Shown here piece by piece: positions 33,897-43,236 of a stretch of 64,000 nt of DNA. The DNA comes from an uncultured Blautia sp. GTDB lineage: Bacteria; Bacillota; Clostridia; Lachnospirales; Lachnospiraceae. The translations under genes were made by a program, and so were the position numbers. Numbering within the stretch: position 1 is the stretch's first letter; each line of letters opens with the position of its first letter. The stretch lies in NCBI GenBank assembly GCA_934371915.1, contig CAKROE010000004.1:1-64000 (forward strand), given 5' to 3'. The notes under the pieces are model-generated. The model saw nothing but the letters and a program-made list of their open reading frames with translations. It had not been told where the DNA came from and ran no database searches.

Positions 33897-35558
33897 TTAT
33901 TCTGCATATTCCTCTGTGTAGGAACCATCTTCTGCAGTTGCGTCATAAGAAGTATCCTCGGAAGCAGCCTGTGCTTCTGTAGTATCTTCTGCTGTCTCCG
34001 CCGGCTGTGTCTCCTGTGTATCTTCACCATAGAGTTTCACGAAGAAACTTAAAGTATCATCATACATTTTCTGACGAACTTCTTTGTCTGTACTGTAGAG
34101 GATATCATCTTCTGCCGGATCTGTTTCTGTGCTGAAGATGGTCTTTAATTCTTTATTAAGCATGTTCAGCTCCTGAGACAGGTAAGCTTCTGTTCCGTCC
34201 GGCACATAAGAAACGCCGCCATCTTTCAGAACTTTCAGATATGTCTCAAGTACTTTCCGGCTGAGTTTCTGAGCCACATCCTGATCCAGTGTTACCGGTG
34301 GTTCTGTCACGCCTTCTACTACAGACTGAAGTGCCCCAAGATCGCCTTCATACTCTCCCTTGCAGAACTGTTTTGCCTGATCAAATTTGTTCCTGGCCTC
34401 TTCTGAAAGATCATCTGTATTTAAAGCATCCTCTGTATTATCTGCGGATTCTTCTGTACCTGCATCTGTGCCGTCACCTGTTGCCGGCGGGATTTCTTCT
34501 GTGGAACCGTCAGTTGTTCCGTCTGTGCCTTCATTCGGTGTCTCTTCTGTAGTGCCACCCTCAGTGGTTCCGTCTCCGCTGGCATCCGGAATATTGTAGT
34601 CTCCGCTGTTTTCGGAAGAATCTGTACTTTCGGTCTGGTTTGTATCTGCACCGGTATCCTTCGCAAGGTTTGCATCCTCTGTGGAAGTCTGTTTTACATC
34701 ATCGCCAAGTGCTCCGCTGTCGACATTGGATGTAATATCGTCTGCATCTGTACTGGTATCAGAAGAAGTCTGTCCGTTCTTGCTGTCTTCGAGGTTCTGC
34801 TGGATCTCTTCCAGAGTTTTCTTCATTTCCTGAATGTCATAGTTCTGCTGTGCGATCTGCTGCAGAAGGGAAACGATCGTATCAAGTTCATCCTGAGTTA
34901 AAGTAACGCCATTCTGAACAGCGATGTTATTTACGATATTGTAAATTTCATCAGCATTCTGAATATTGTCACCAATGATCTGAAGCTTTGCCTGATTGAT
35001 GATATTTGTTGCATTGTCCTGTCCGACCTGCTGCGCAACATCACCTGTAACAACAACTTCTTTCGCTGCCAGGTCTTTCTTTGTGGAATCCAGTTCCTGT
35101 CCGCTTGCGGATTCATATGCTTTCATAACGCCGGTAAGTGCACCTGTACCGGATACTTCATACGGGCACGCTGCAACTACTTCGCAGTTGGTAACACCTG
35201 CTGTGGAAAGTGCTGTCGCGATCATATTACAGGTCACGTAATTGAGGTTTGCGGTACGTACCTTAATGCCACCTGACTGGGTAGGCTTTACATAGGCACA
35301 GCTTAAAGTTCTTGTACCGATCTGCTCACTCGGAACATAATTGCCGAGAAGATCACGCTCATCCTGATTCGTAACAGTGATGACCTGTACCTGGCTGGAA
35401 TCTGCCTTAAAATAATTCATCATTGTATTCTTCTGATCCTGGGTAAGGTCTGCACCGAGTGTTACGACCTTTGTACCGTCAGCCATCGCCGGGATCGGAG
35501 AGCTGACTGCCAGGCACATGCTGCAAAGTAACGCAACGATTATGTTTCTTTTCTTCAT
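33897..35558 (-). CDS. Secreted DUF1002 protein with long acidic low-complexity region
   Basis: Signal peptide 1-26 (ends PAMADG). Residues 27-260 are the DUF1002 domain (YVPSEQIGTRTLSCAYVKPT, NLNYVTCNMIATALSTAGV, DNATNIINQAKLQIIG). Residues about 265-400 are rich in Thr, Asp, Glu and Gly (GTTEGGTTEETPNEGTDGTT region), probably an extended spacer. A helical segment follows, and the tail is again acidic. No wall anchor is seen. DUF1002 has no known activity. ATG at 35558 follows GGAGG; the annotation could start 15 bases earlier. Confidence 0.83.
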   Translation of the reverse strand: MKKRNIIVALLCSMCLAVSSPIPAMADGTKVVTLGADLTQDQKNTMMNYFKADSSQVQVITVTNQDERDLLGNYVPSEQIGTRTLSCAYVKPTQSGGIKVRTANLNYVTCNMIATALSTAGVTNCEVVAACPYEVSGTGALTGVMKAYESASGQELDSTKKDLAAKEVVVTGDVAQQVGQDNATNIINQAKLQIIGDNIQNADEIYNIVNNIAVQNGVTLTQDELDTIVSLLQQIAQQNYDIQEMKKTLEEIQQNLEDSKNGQTSSDTSTDADDITSNVDSGALGDDVKQTSTEDANLAKDTGADTNQTESTDSSENSGDYNIPDASGDGTTEGGTTEETPNEGTDGTTDGSTEEIPPATGDGTDAGTEESADNTEDALNTDDLSEEARNKFDQAKQFCKGEYEGDLGALQSVVEGVTEPPVTLDQDVAQKLSRKVLETYLKVLKDGGVSYVPDGTEAYLSQELNMLNKELKTIFSTETDPAEDDILYSTDKEVRQKMYDDTLSFFVKLYGEDTQETQPAETAEDTTEAQAASEDTSYDATAEDGSYTEEYAE

Positions 35559-35711
35559 ATCTTCATCCTCCATATTCTCTTCACAGGAAAATATACTCTG
35601 TTTTCCCTGCGATTACATATCTTTTTATCGAATACATGTATTATAACACAGTTCTGCACATAGTTGTATTTTAAATTTTATTATTTTCGAACAAATGTTT
35701 TATCAAAAAAT

Positions 35712-36746
35712 CTACAGAACTTCCAGAAATACCTGTATGGTACCGCCGCAGACAAGCCCTTCTTCCTCTGCCTCGGAAACGGTCATATCTACCTTAAAAA
35801 TCTTTCCGGTCAGGTCCCCGTCATGAATCATACGCAGACACTGATGCTGCACTTCACTTTCCATGCAGCCGCCGCCGATTGTCCCAACCAGTGTGCCGTC
35901 GGCAAGAACCAGCATTTTTGTCCCGATCTCTCTCGGCGCCGATCCCCGTCTTTCAATGATCGTCGCCAGTGCCATTCCGCTTTCTGCTTTCTTTCTTCCG
36001 GTCAGGTATTCCATCAGGTCTTTTTTGTATCCGCTTGTCTTGCGCAGACTGTTCTTTTCATGAATGAGTTCGGATACGATAGATATCGCAATTTCTTCAG
36101 GTGTCTCTGCATTGATCGGCATACCTACCGGCGTATGGATCTCATCCAGCAGTTTCCTGTCGGTACCTTCTTCTTCCATCTGTTTCTTAAGAAGTGCCGC
36201 ACGTCCACGGCTTGCCATCATACCAACATAGCAGTGTGGTTTTTTCAGTATAATGTCCAGACATTCCTTATCATACCGATGTCCTCTGGTCACGACCAGA
36301 AAATACGTATCTCCTCTGTCCGGAATCTGAGCAAGTCCATGATCAAAACTGTCGCAGATCACCAGATCCGCACCCATTCTTCTCGCTTCTCCGGCAAAAC
36401 TCGGACGGTCTTCCAGTACTGTCACATGAAAACCGACTTTGACTGCAAGCAGAATCACCTGCTGTGAAACATGACCCGCTCCGCAGATCACCAGATGTGC
36501 CGGCTGTTTCAATGCTTCCACAAATACTTTCCGGCCATCAGACTCTGTGATCCGGCTCTGTTCTGCCTGCGCGATTTCTTTTAATTGTTCATCCGGGATC
36601 ACACCGTCACCGTACGCTGCGATAAGCTCTCCCTCTGAAAAAAAATAACGGCTGCCACTGTTTTTCCCTTCAAGCACCGTAGCCAGAATATTGTTTTTCT
36701 GATTCTGATATTCTTCTATTTTATTATAAAATTCAAAAAGCTCCAT
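35712..36746 (-). CDS. XdhC/CoxI-family molybdoenzyme maturation protein
   Basis: XdhC-type proteins load and sulfurate the molybdenum cofactor of hydroxylases such as xanthine dehydrogenase. The first ~90 residues resemble a worn XdhC/CoxI module (NILATVLEGKNSGSRYFFSE), then a Rossmann domain (VICGAGHVSQQV, VVTRGHRYD) and at the end a well-conserved XdhC/CoxI module (GSAPREIGTKMLV, GTIGGGCMES). Most XdhC proteins have only the N-terminal module plus the Rossmann part. No molybdenum hydroxylase is in the window. ATG at 36746 follows a run of six G. Confidence 0.85.
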   Translation of the reverse strand: MELFEFYNKIEEYQNQKNNILATVLEGKNSGSRYFFSEGELIAAYGDGVIPDEQLKEIAQAEQSRITESDGRKVFVEALKQPAHLVICGAGHVSQQVILLAVKVGFHVTVLEDRPSFAGEARRMGADLVICDSFDHGLAQIPDRGDTYFLVVTRGHRYDKECLDIILKKPHCYVGMMASRGRAALLKKQMEEEGTDRKLLDEIHTPVGMPINAETPEEIAISIVSELIHEKNSLRKTSGYKKDLMEYLTGRKKAESGMALATIIERRGSAPREIGTKMLVLADGTLVGTIGGGCMESEVQHQCLRMIHDGDLTGKIFKVDMTVSEAEEEGLVCGGTIQVFLEVL

Positions 36747-36859
36747 GTTTTCCCCCCGTGAACTTTTTCTGTTTCTTTTATTCACAAAAGTATAACACTT
36801 ACCGAGTCTTTCCTGCAAGGACAAAACAGGGAATCCTCTCTTCCCCTGCATTTTTTTAC

Positions 36860-36903
36860 AACAAAACATGCAGATACATCTCACATGAAATATATCTGCA
36901 TGT
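36860..36903 (-). terminator. Terminator of the alcohol dehydrogenase gene
   Basis: Minus strand ACATGCAGATA...TATCTGCATGT with a ~16-base loop followed by TTTTGTTGT; 22 bases after the stop codon. Confidence 0.75.
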
Positions 36904-36924
36904 CATAAAAAATCTTTTTTCTTA

Positions 36925-38109
36925 TTATACTGCTTTGTAATAAAGCTCTACAATGTCCCGCTTCTGTGAAGCTCTCGGATTGACGGCAATATTTCCGCTC
37001 TTCATCGCATCATCTGCCATGGCATCGATCCTGCTCTCAATTTCTTCATCAGAAACTTCTCTGCCTTTTGCCGCCTGGCGGATTGCTGTTGTCAGATTCT
37101 CCGGGATTCCGATGTCTTCATTCAGTTCACGGATCGCGTCGACCAGCATCAGCGGTTCAAATTCATCCTCAAACGCCGGGATCGGACTGATGTAATTGTA
37201 GATTGTCAGATATCTTCCGTGATCTGCCAACGCATTGTACTCTGCGATCACCGGAAGCAGTACTGCGTTTGCCACTCCGTGTGGTACATCAAAGAAAGCA
37301 CTTACCGGATGGCTCATTGCATGTACATTTCCAAGCCGTGCAAAGGAAAAAGCAATTCCGGCAAAAAGCGAACCGGTCAGCATTGCCTCAGCTGCCTCCA
37401 GATCTGTACGACGTGCAACAAACCGGCGGATATTTTTACCGATCAGTTCCATCGCTTTCTCAGCCATGGCATCCGAAAACGGAGAGGCTGCTGTAGAAAC
37501 ATATGCCTCTTCTGCATGAATAAATGCATCGATTCCACATGCTGCCGCCACAGATGCCGGTGCAGATGTCAGAAGTTCCGGATCCAGTATCGCATAAGAA
37601 GGAAAAAGTTCATAACTGAATACCGTCAGTTTATAATCTCTGCTGTGATCTGTGATAACCGAAAACGCAGTGACCTCTGAACCGGTGCCTGCTGTCGTCG
37701 GGATTGCAATGAGCGGGATAATTTTTCCGGGTACTTTATGCGCCCCTTCATATTCTGTAATGCTGCCACCGTATTTTGCGGTTACACCGACTGCTTTGGC
37801 AACATCCATCGGAGAGCCGCCGCCCAGTGCCACAATAAAATCTGCTCCGGCTTCTTTAAATGCAGTTGTTGCTTTTTCTACAGTCGTTACGGACGGGTTT
37901 GCTTCTATTTCCGTAAAGATATCCACCTTCATGCCGGCATCTTTGAGATATTTTGCTGCTTTATCCACAATTCCCATCTTGCGAAGTGTCGGTCCTGACA
38001 GCAGCATGGCATGGGTTCCTCCCAGTTTTTGCGCACATTCCGGAAGTCGCGCCATTGTCCCTGCCCCAACGATAATATTCTGTGGTATAAAAAATTCAAA
38101 CGGATTCAT
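36925..38109 (-). CDS. Iron-containing alcohol dehydrogenase
   Basis: NAD(P)-dependent reduction of an aldehyde. NAD-binding GGGSPMDVAKA and PTTAGTGSEVT, and the metal ligands Asp/His in GIDAFIHAEEAY, AMSHP and DVPHGVANAVLLP, are present. Length 394 is normal. Substrate cannot be read; the preceding APC permease and aminotransferase genes suggest an amino acid or amine-derived aldehyde, but linkage is loose. It could also serve general alcohol fermentation. Confidence 0.92.
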   Translation of the reverse strand: MNPFEFFIPQNIIVGAGTMARLPECAQKLGGTHAMLLSGPTLRKMGIVDKAAKYLKDAGMKVDIFTEIEANPSVTTVEKATTAFKEAGADFIVALGGGSPMDVAKAVGVTAKYGGSITEYEGAHKVPGKIIPLIAIPTTAGTGSEVTAFSVITDHSRDYKLTVFSYELFPSYAILDPELLTSAPASVAAACGIDAFIHAEEAYVSTAASPFSDAMAEKAMELIGKNIRRFVARRTDLEAAEAMLTGSLFAGIAFSFARLGNVHAMSHPVSAFFDVPHGVANAVLLPVIAEYNALADHGRYLTIYNYISPIPAFEDEFEPLMLVDAIRELNEDIGIPENLTTAIRQAAKGREVSDEEIESRIDAMADDAMKSGNIAVNPRASQKRDIVELYYKAV

Positions 38110-38150
38110 AATCTGCCTCTTTTCTCATTTTAAATCTTTTTTATCTGACA

Positions 38151-39674
38151 TCATGCCGGCATTCTCGAAAGTACACGGTCAATTGCCGCATCAATAACCA
38201 GATCAAGTTCTTTATCATCAGCTTCCGGCATCAGAGATGCTGCATCCTCATCAGAAATGATCTCAATAAGACTGCCGAATTTTTCTTTATATTTCAGTTT
38301 GCAGACTGCAAAGAACACAACTCCAAGCAGACTCCACGCACCAACCATCATCCATTCCTGCATGATCAGAGTACCACCGGAACCAGGAATACAGTATACG
38401 AGTACCATACATCCGGAAAGGATCACCGCCATGGTTCCGACAAATTTGTATGCCGGAACACGGTAAGGTCTCGGCATATCCGGTTCTTTTTTCCGAAGAA
38501 TCAGGAATGAAATCGAAACCATACAGTATGCAAGACAGCAGCCGAAGTTTCCTGCGTCACAGATCCACACCATCATGACACGTCCTGCAAAAGGAGCAAG
38601 CATGGTAAGAATACCGATCAGAATCAGTGCATTTACCGGTGTTTTGTGCTTCGGATGAAGTTTTGCAAACACCTTCGGGATCATGTAGGATTCTGCCATG
38701 GAGTATAAAGCACGGGAACCGCCGATCATAAAGGAGTTCCATGAAGTCACGATACCACACATACCGCCTACAATGATGACTTTCGCCATCACGGATGTTC
38801 CAAAAGCTTTCGCCATGGCATCCGCGGTAACAAGGCCTGTCGTACTCTGGGAAAGTGCTATTTCCGCCGGATTCAGGACATATCCTACAGATAAGATTAC
38901 GAAAGAATAAAATACAACTGCCAGTACAACAGACAGGATCATCATCTTACCGATCTTTTTAAGCGGTACATTGATTTCTTCTGCCGCCTGTGGAATAACA
39001 TCAAAACCAATAAAGAAAAACGGTGTGATAACGGCAACTTTCAATACATTTTTTGCCATTGTTCCCGTTGTTTCACCCATAAACATCTGTCCCTGCAGAT
39101 TGTCTACATTACCATTGATCACTGATGCAACGATCAGAAGGATTCCGGCACCGCCGATGATGCAGGTCAGAACAGTCTGGAGTACTGCTGCTGTTTTTGC
39201 CCCCAGGATATTGATCATCATAATGAAAAATGCCACGATAATTGCCACGATCAGCCAGGATGCATAAATATCAAATCCTGCTACCGTATAAAGATAACCT
39301 TTGAGGAATCCCGGCCACAGATAGGTAATGATCGTCGGAAATGCACATGCCTCAAAACAGGTAACACCGACATATCCGAGAACAATCGCCCATGTACAGA
39401 TAAAAGACCCCGTCGAACCCATTGCCTTGTAACTGAATACATGTTCCCCGCCACACTGTGGCATGGCAGCCGTCAGCTCTGCGTATGTAAGACCGACAAA
39501 AAAGATCATGACGCCGCCGATTGCAAATGCAAGTGCTGCACCGACAACACCGCCGGCATCGATCCATGTTCCGGAAGATACAACCCAGCCCCAGCCGATC
39601 ATAGCTCCGAAAGCAATCACAAGAATATCCCATGCACTGAATACTTTGTCAAATTCTGATTTTTTCTGTCCCAT
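38151..39674 (-). CDS. APC-family amino acid/amine permease
   Basis: A 507-residue permease with about 12 membrane helices. It begins AWDILVIAFGAMIGWGWVV, the consensus first helix of the APC superfamily. The extra ~14-residue upstream extension overlaps the preceding gene; the ATG at 39674, 9 bases after GGGGAGG, is preferred. The start is only 4 bases after the stop of the cytidylate-kinase-like gene. The acidic C-terminal tail is cytoplasmic. Substrate unknown. Confidence 0.9.
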   Translation of the reverse strand: MGQKKSEFDKVFSAWDILVIAFGAMIGWGWVVSSGTWIDAGGVVGAALAFAIGGVMIFFVGLTYAELTAAMPQCGGEHVFSYKAMGSTGSFICTWAIVLGYVGVTCFEACAFPTIITYLWPGFLKGYLYTVAGFDIYASWLIVAIIVAFFIMMINILGAKTAAVLQTVLTCIIGGAGILLIVASVINGNVDNLQGQMFMGETTGTMAKNVLKVAVITPFFFIGFDVIPQAAEEINVPLKKIGKMMILSVVLAVVFYSFVILSVGYVLNPAEIALSQSTTGLVTADAMAKAFGTSVMAKVIIVGGMCGIVTSWNSFMIGGSRALYSMAESYMIPKVFAKLHPKHKTPVNALILIGILTMLAPFAGRVMMVWICDAGNFGCCLAYCMVSISFLILRKKEPDMPRPYRVPAYKFVGTMAVILSGCMVLVYCIPGSGGTLIMQEWMMVGAWSLLGVVFFAVCKLKYKEKFGSLIEIISDEDAASLMPEADDKELDLVIDAAIDRVLSRMPA

Positions 39675-39678
39675 AGAC

Positions 39679-40299
39679 TCATTCCTCCCCGCTTCCGAAT
39701 TTTCTTCTGACAAGTTCCTCGATGTAATCTGCAGTTCCCTCTATTCCAAGATAAGAGCTGTCTATCAGGATATTTCGATTGTGACGGTCACCACGGTTGC
39801 TTCCTGTCAGTGCCAGATGACGTTTGTGATATCGTTTATCTTTTTCCAGAAGCAGAATTCTGGCATCCTTCTCTGTAAGATTATGGCTCTCCATAATGTT
39901 GTGAATTCTTACATCATCCGGAGCGTAGATAAATGCCCTCAGAAGATTGATCTTATCGGAATCTTTGAGAATATAATCCGCTGAACGTCCGATGATCACA
40001 CAGGATTCTTTCTCTGCCAGTTTGCGGATGATCTGCTTCTGCACATGAATCGCACGATCTGTCAGATCCGCATATTTTGAAAAGGATCCTCTGACATCAC
40101 CCTCTGCACCTTTACCGGCGATCGTACCACCCTCTTCAACTTTTTCCATGATTTCTTTTGGTATTCCGACCTCTTCGATGATCTCGTCCACGAGTTCACG
40201 ATTATAAAATTTGATATTGAGGTCTTCTGCTATTTTTCTGCCTATGGCATTACCTTTGGCTCCGTATTCACAGCCAATCGTTATTACCAGATGTCTCAT
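39679..40299 (-). CDS. Cytidylate kinase-like family protein
   Basis: A P-loop kinase-like protein of 206 residues. The N-terminus ITIGCEYGAKGNAIGRKIAEDL takes the place of the Walker A loop (the usual GKST is degenerate); CVIIGRSADYIL is a conserved central strand. True CMP kinase activity is doubtful because of this altered P-loop. A paralogue is at 62932-63558. Here it is joined tightly to an APC permease, and the other copy follows a branched-chain amino acid ATPase gene. Confidence 0.85.
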   Translation of the reverse strand: MRHLVITIGCEYGAKGNAIGRKIAEDLNIKFYNRELVDEIIEEVGIPKEIMEKVEEGGTIAGKGAEGDVRGSFSKYADLTDRAIHVQKQIIRKLAEKESCVIIGRSADYILKDSDKINLLRAFIYAPDDVRIHNIMESHNLTEKDARILLLEKDKRYHKRHLALTGSNRGDRHNRNILIDSSYLGIEGTADYIEELVRRKFGSGEE

Positions 40300-40346
40300 A
40301 TCGATTTCCTCTCACACGAATTTTGTTATTCATTTCCTCTTAATAG

Positions 40347-40386
40347 AAAAAAGCGCGCGAACCACTTATTGATGATCCGCGACGCC
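40347..40386 (-). terminator. Terminator of the aminotransferase gene
   Basis: Minus strand GCGTCGCGG...TTCGCGCGC followed by six T, 24 bases after the stop codon. Its loop order (CGGA-CA...TAA...TTCG-GCGC) resembles the hairpin at 25622-25661. Confidence 0.8.
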
Positions 40387-40408
40387 CTTGTCACTTTTTC
40401 TTTCTTAT

Positions 40409-41626
40409 TTATTTTTCCAGTGATTTGATCGTATCTTCAATGATCGCCACTGCCTTGTCGCAGTCTTCTTCTGTCACGATAAGTGGTGGGATCATACGGA
40501 TGATATGTGCTCCGATCGCTGTGATCAGAAGCTTGCGGTCCAGACAGCCGTGTTTTACATCTACACCACCGATCGTATCATCAAATTCCACACCAACCAG
40601 AAGTCCCTGATGTCTTACTTCTTTTACATGTGGAAGTTTTTCCAGTTTGGATGCAAAGTAGTCACCGACTTTTTTAGCATTTCCGGCAAGATCTCTGTCA
40701 AGAAGTTCGTTGACTTCTGCAAGCGCTGCCGCACAGCTTACCGGATGTCCGCCGAATGTAGTTCCGTGGGAACCTGAAGTAAAGGCTTTGGCAACCTCTG
40801 CTGTTGCACAGATCGCACCGATCGGCATGCCGCCGCCAAGTGCTTTTGCCATGGAAACGATATCCGGTTTGATTCCATAATTCATATAAGACATTACTGC
40901 ACCGGTTCTGCACCATCCTGTCTGTACTTCATCGATCAGAAGAAGCATATCATTTTCATCACAGAATTTACGGAGTCCCTGCATGAATTCCATTGTTGCC
41001 GGATGTACACCGCCTTCGCCCTGTACCGGCTCAACCATGATCGCGATGGTGTTTTCGGTACATGCATCTTTGAATGCCTGCAGGTCATTGTACGGTGCAT
41101 AGGAAAATCCGTATGTCATCGGTCCAAATCCAACCTGGCATCCGTTTCCTGGCTGACCGGTTGCAGACATGGCACCAAAGGTTCTTCCATGGAAGCCCAT
41201 CTTTGCAGTTACAATATGATAACGGTTCGGTCCGTATTTTTCGATACCATATTTACGTGCCATTTTGATCATCGCTTCGTTTGCTTCTGTACCGGAGTTC
41301 TGATAAAAGATCTTATCCATGCCGATCGTCTCGCAAACCTTCTCGGCAAGCAGTGCCTGCGGAATGGTATATGGATAGTTGAATGTATGCATGATGTCTT
41401 CTACCTGATCTTTTACCGCTGCCACTACTTTCGGGTTACAGTTTCCTGCACTGTTTACTGCGATACCTGCATAAAAGTCAAGATATGGTGTTCCGTTCTC
41501 ATCATAGATATACATACCGTCTGCTGTTTCAGCAAGAAAATCAAAACGCTCATAAGTCTCGATCATGTACTTGTTTACTTTGTCTTTGATGTCCTGAAAA
41601 GTTAATCCTGTGTCTTTTAATTTCAT
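40409..41626 (-). CDS. Class III aminotransferase (acetylornithine/succinylornithine type)
   Basis: PLP enzyme of 405 residues. The cofactor lysine lies in SMAKALGGGMPIG; YQNSGTEANEAMIKMARKYG and LLIDEVQTGWCRTG are conserved. The sequence fits ArgD-type acetylornithine aminotransferases, but no other arginine genes are near, so putrescine, GABA or ornithine transamination is also possible. It has its own promoter, a hairpin in the leader and a terminator. ATG after GGGGAGGAAT. Confidence 0.88.
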   Translation of the reverse strand: MKLKDTGLTFQDIKDKVNKYMIETYERFDFLAETADGMYIYDENGTPYLDFYAGIAVNSAGNCNPKVVAAVKDQVEDIMHTFNYPYTIPQALLAEKVCETIGMDKIFYQNSGTEANEAMIKMARKYGIEKYGPNRYHIVTAKMGFHGRTFGAMSATGQPGNGCQVGFGPMTYGFSYAPYNDLQAFKDACTENTIAIMVEPVQGEGGVHPATMEFMQGLRKFCDENDMLLLIDEVQTGWCRTGAVMSYMNYGIKPDIVSMAKALGGGMPIGAICATAEVAKAFTSGSHGTTFGGHPVSCAAALAEVNELLDRDLAGNAKKVGDYFASKLEKLPHVKEVRHQGLLVGVEFDDTIGGVDVKHGCLDRKLLITAIGAHIIRMIPPLIVTEEDCDKAVAIIEDTIKSLEK

Positions 41627-41656
41627 GGCTGATTCCTCCCCGTCTCTTTGAGATAA

Positions 41657-41705
41657 TAAAAAAAAGCAAAGGCAGATTTCCGTTTCCGGTAAGCGCCTTT
41701 GCTTA
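41657..41705 (-). terminator. Terminator-like hairpin in the aminotransferase leader
   Basis: Minus strand AGCAAAGGC...GCCTTTGCT with internal CCGG-AAA-CGG pairing, followed by eight T. It lies between the promoter and the gene, 38 bases before the start, so it may attenuate the gene. It could instead end read-through from the HAD gene 200 bases above. Confidence 0.65.
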
Positions 41706-41734
41706 GTTTTCTGTGTATTATTTTGTACATCATT

Positions 41735-41763
41735 ACCATATCACTGACAGTATTGTTTGTCAA
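41735..41763 (-). promoter_or_regulatory. Promoter of the aminotransferase gene
   Basis: Minus strand TTGACA, 17 bases, TATGGT. The bases 41764-41913 above it are AT-rich and hold nothing else that I can identify. Confidence 0.6.
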
Positions 41764-41913
41764 TAGTATTTTTATAAAAAAGATTTTTGTTGATTTTAAA
41801 AGACTTTTTAAATTTTCAGCTTATATCTGCAAGCATTCATAATGTGCATTATATTGCACAAAACGTTTTTCTATATTATTCCGTTTTCTTTTCACAGCCA
41901 TTCTTCTCTCTTA

Positions 41914-42609
41914 TTACTGTGCAAGGAAATCATCCACATTGATTCCTGTAAACGAACGCAGCGTCGGGAAATATCTGCGTTCCGTTGGTTCCTTTTCCTG
42001 CGTGTACCAGATACCTTTAAGTCCGCTCTCCCATGCACCCTCTATATCTTTCTTCACATTATCTCCGATGAATACGCATTCTTCTGCCAAAACACCCGCT
42101 TTTTCCACACAGAGCTCAAATAAATGATAATGCGGTTTCTCCACACCGGCTTCTTCGCTGGTAACCATAAAATCAATATACCCCTCCGCACCGATCGCTT
42201 CGAGTTTTTTGTACTGGATATAAGCAGTCATATCTGTGCCGATTCCAATACGTATCTTTCTTTTTCTGAGTTCCATAAGAAAGTCCAGGACTCCCGGATT
42301 TGGTTTCATATGCTGAATAAATGCATCCCAGTAAATATGGTACATCTTCCGCACATGCGGAAAAAGAGGCTTTTCCAGCAATTCCATCATACATTGCAGG
42401 CGCAGCATACGGCTGTGGAGCGCAGCAGTATCTGTACCGATCCTGTTCGCCATAATATATCCGGCTTTTCTGTAAAATTCCCGCGTCTCCTCTTCTGTTA
42501 TGCCGAAGCTTTCCCTGCAGTAGTCTATCAGTGCTTCCATACCGTAAATGTGGTTCGCATCATAGCTGTATAATGTATTATCCAGATCAAAAATAACTGC
42601 TTTTATCAT
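41914..42609 (-). CDS. HAD-superfamily hydrolase (pyrimidine 5'-nucleotidase/YjjG-like)
   Basis: Haloacid-dehalogenase phosphatase of 231 residues. Motif I is FDLDNTLYSYD at residues 6-16, motif II GIGTDMTA, motif III around EKPHYHLF, and motif IV VFIGDNVKKD. A helical cap lies between motifs I and II. Substrate likely a nucleotide or small phosphomonoester. Follows the XRE-cupin gene by 63 bases. Confidence 0.88.
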   Translation of the reverse strand: MIKAVIFDLDNTLYSYDANHIYGMEALIDYCRESFGITEEETREFYRKAGYIMANRIGTDTAALHSRMLRLQCMMELLEKPLFPHVRKMYHIYWDAFIQHMKPNPGVLDFLMELRKRKIRIGIGTDMTAYIQYKKLEAIGAEGYIDFMVTSEEAGVEKPHYHLFELCVEKAGVLAEECVFIGDNVKKDIEGAWESGLKGIWYTQEKEPTERRYFPTLRSFTGINVDDFLAQ

Positions 42610-42672
42610 ATGCTTTCCCCTTTTCTGTTCCGATATTTCTTTCGGACATAAATCACCTTCCGGTGCTTTCTT

Positions 42673-43233
42673 CTATTTTCCATGATAATCGAGGAAAAAG
42701 CAAGTGCAACAGGCTTTCTCGCTTCCGGTATTTTTATATATATGCTCCTGATCTGTTTCAAATTTGAATATCTGGTCTTTATGGATGCAATAACTCTGTC
42801 CGTGGCTTTCCACCGTCAGTTCACCTTCCGTAACTGTCAGATATTCCCGTGTCTTTTCTCCGTGGCTTCCACTGACATAAACACCACCTGGCTCCACTTC
42901 GATTCGATACACCTCTACAAGTCTTGTGTCCTCATACGGCAGACAGGTCCATACCCGATACTGTCCTTCCAGCTCTTTTGTCGGAAACAGCTCCTGCGGT
43001 GTTACAAGACGGCAGTCTTCCCTGGGCGGCTGGATCAGCTCCTGAAATTCAATTCTGAGGCCACTTGTAATCTTTCCGAGTACGCCAAGAGAGGGATTGG
43101 CCGTCCCTCTCTCTATCTGTGCCAGCATGCTTTTGCTGACCCCGGTCTGTTCTGCGACCTGGTCCAGACTCATGCATTTTGACTTTCTTATTCTTTTTAA
43201 ATTTGCTGCTACATTCTTTGATAAATAATCCAT
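42673..43233 (-). CDS. XRE-family regulator with C-terminal cupin
   Basis: Residues 1-70 are an HTH (MSLDQVAEQTGVSKSMLAQIERG); residues 110-186 form a small cupin (YVSGSHGEKTREYLTVTEG, then YIHKDQIFKFETDQEH) that usually binds a small ligand. It begins 3 bases after the ArsR stop codon, so it is in the metal-efflux operon by position, which is unusual. Target unknown. Confidence 0.87.
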   Translation of the reverse strand: MDYLSKNVAANLKRIRKSKCMSLDQVAEQTGVSKSMLAQIERGTANPSLGVLGKITSGLRIEFQELIQPPREDCRLVTPQELFPTKELEGQYRVWTCLPYEDTRLVEVYRIEVEPGGVYVSGSHGEKTREYLTVTEGELTVESHGQSYCIHKDQIFKFETDQEHIYKNTGSEKACCTCFFLDYHGK

Positions 43234-43236
43234 ACT

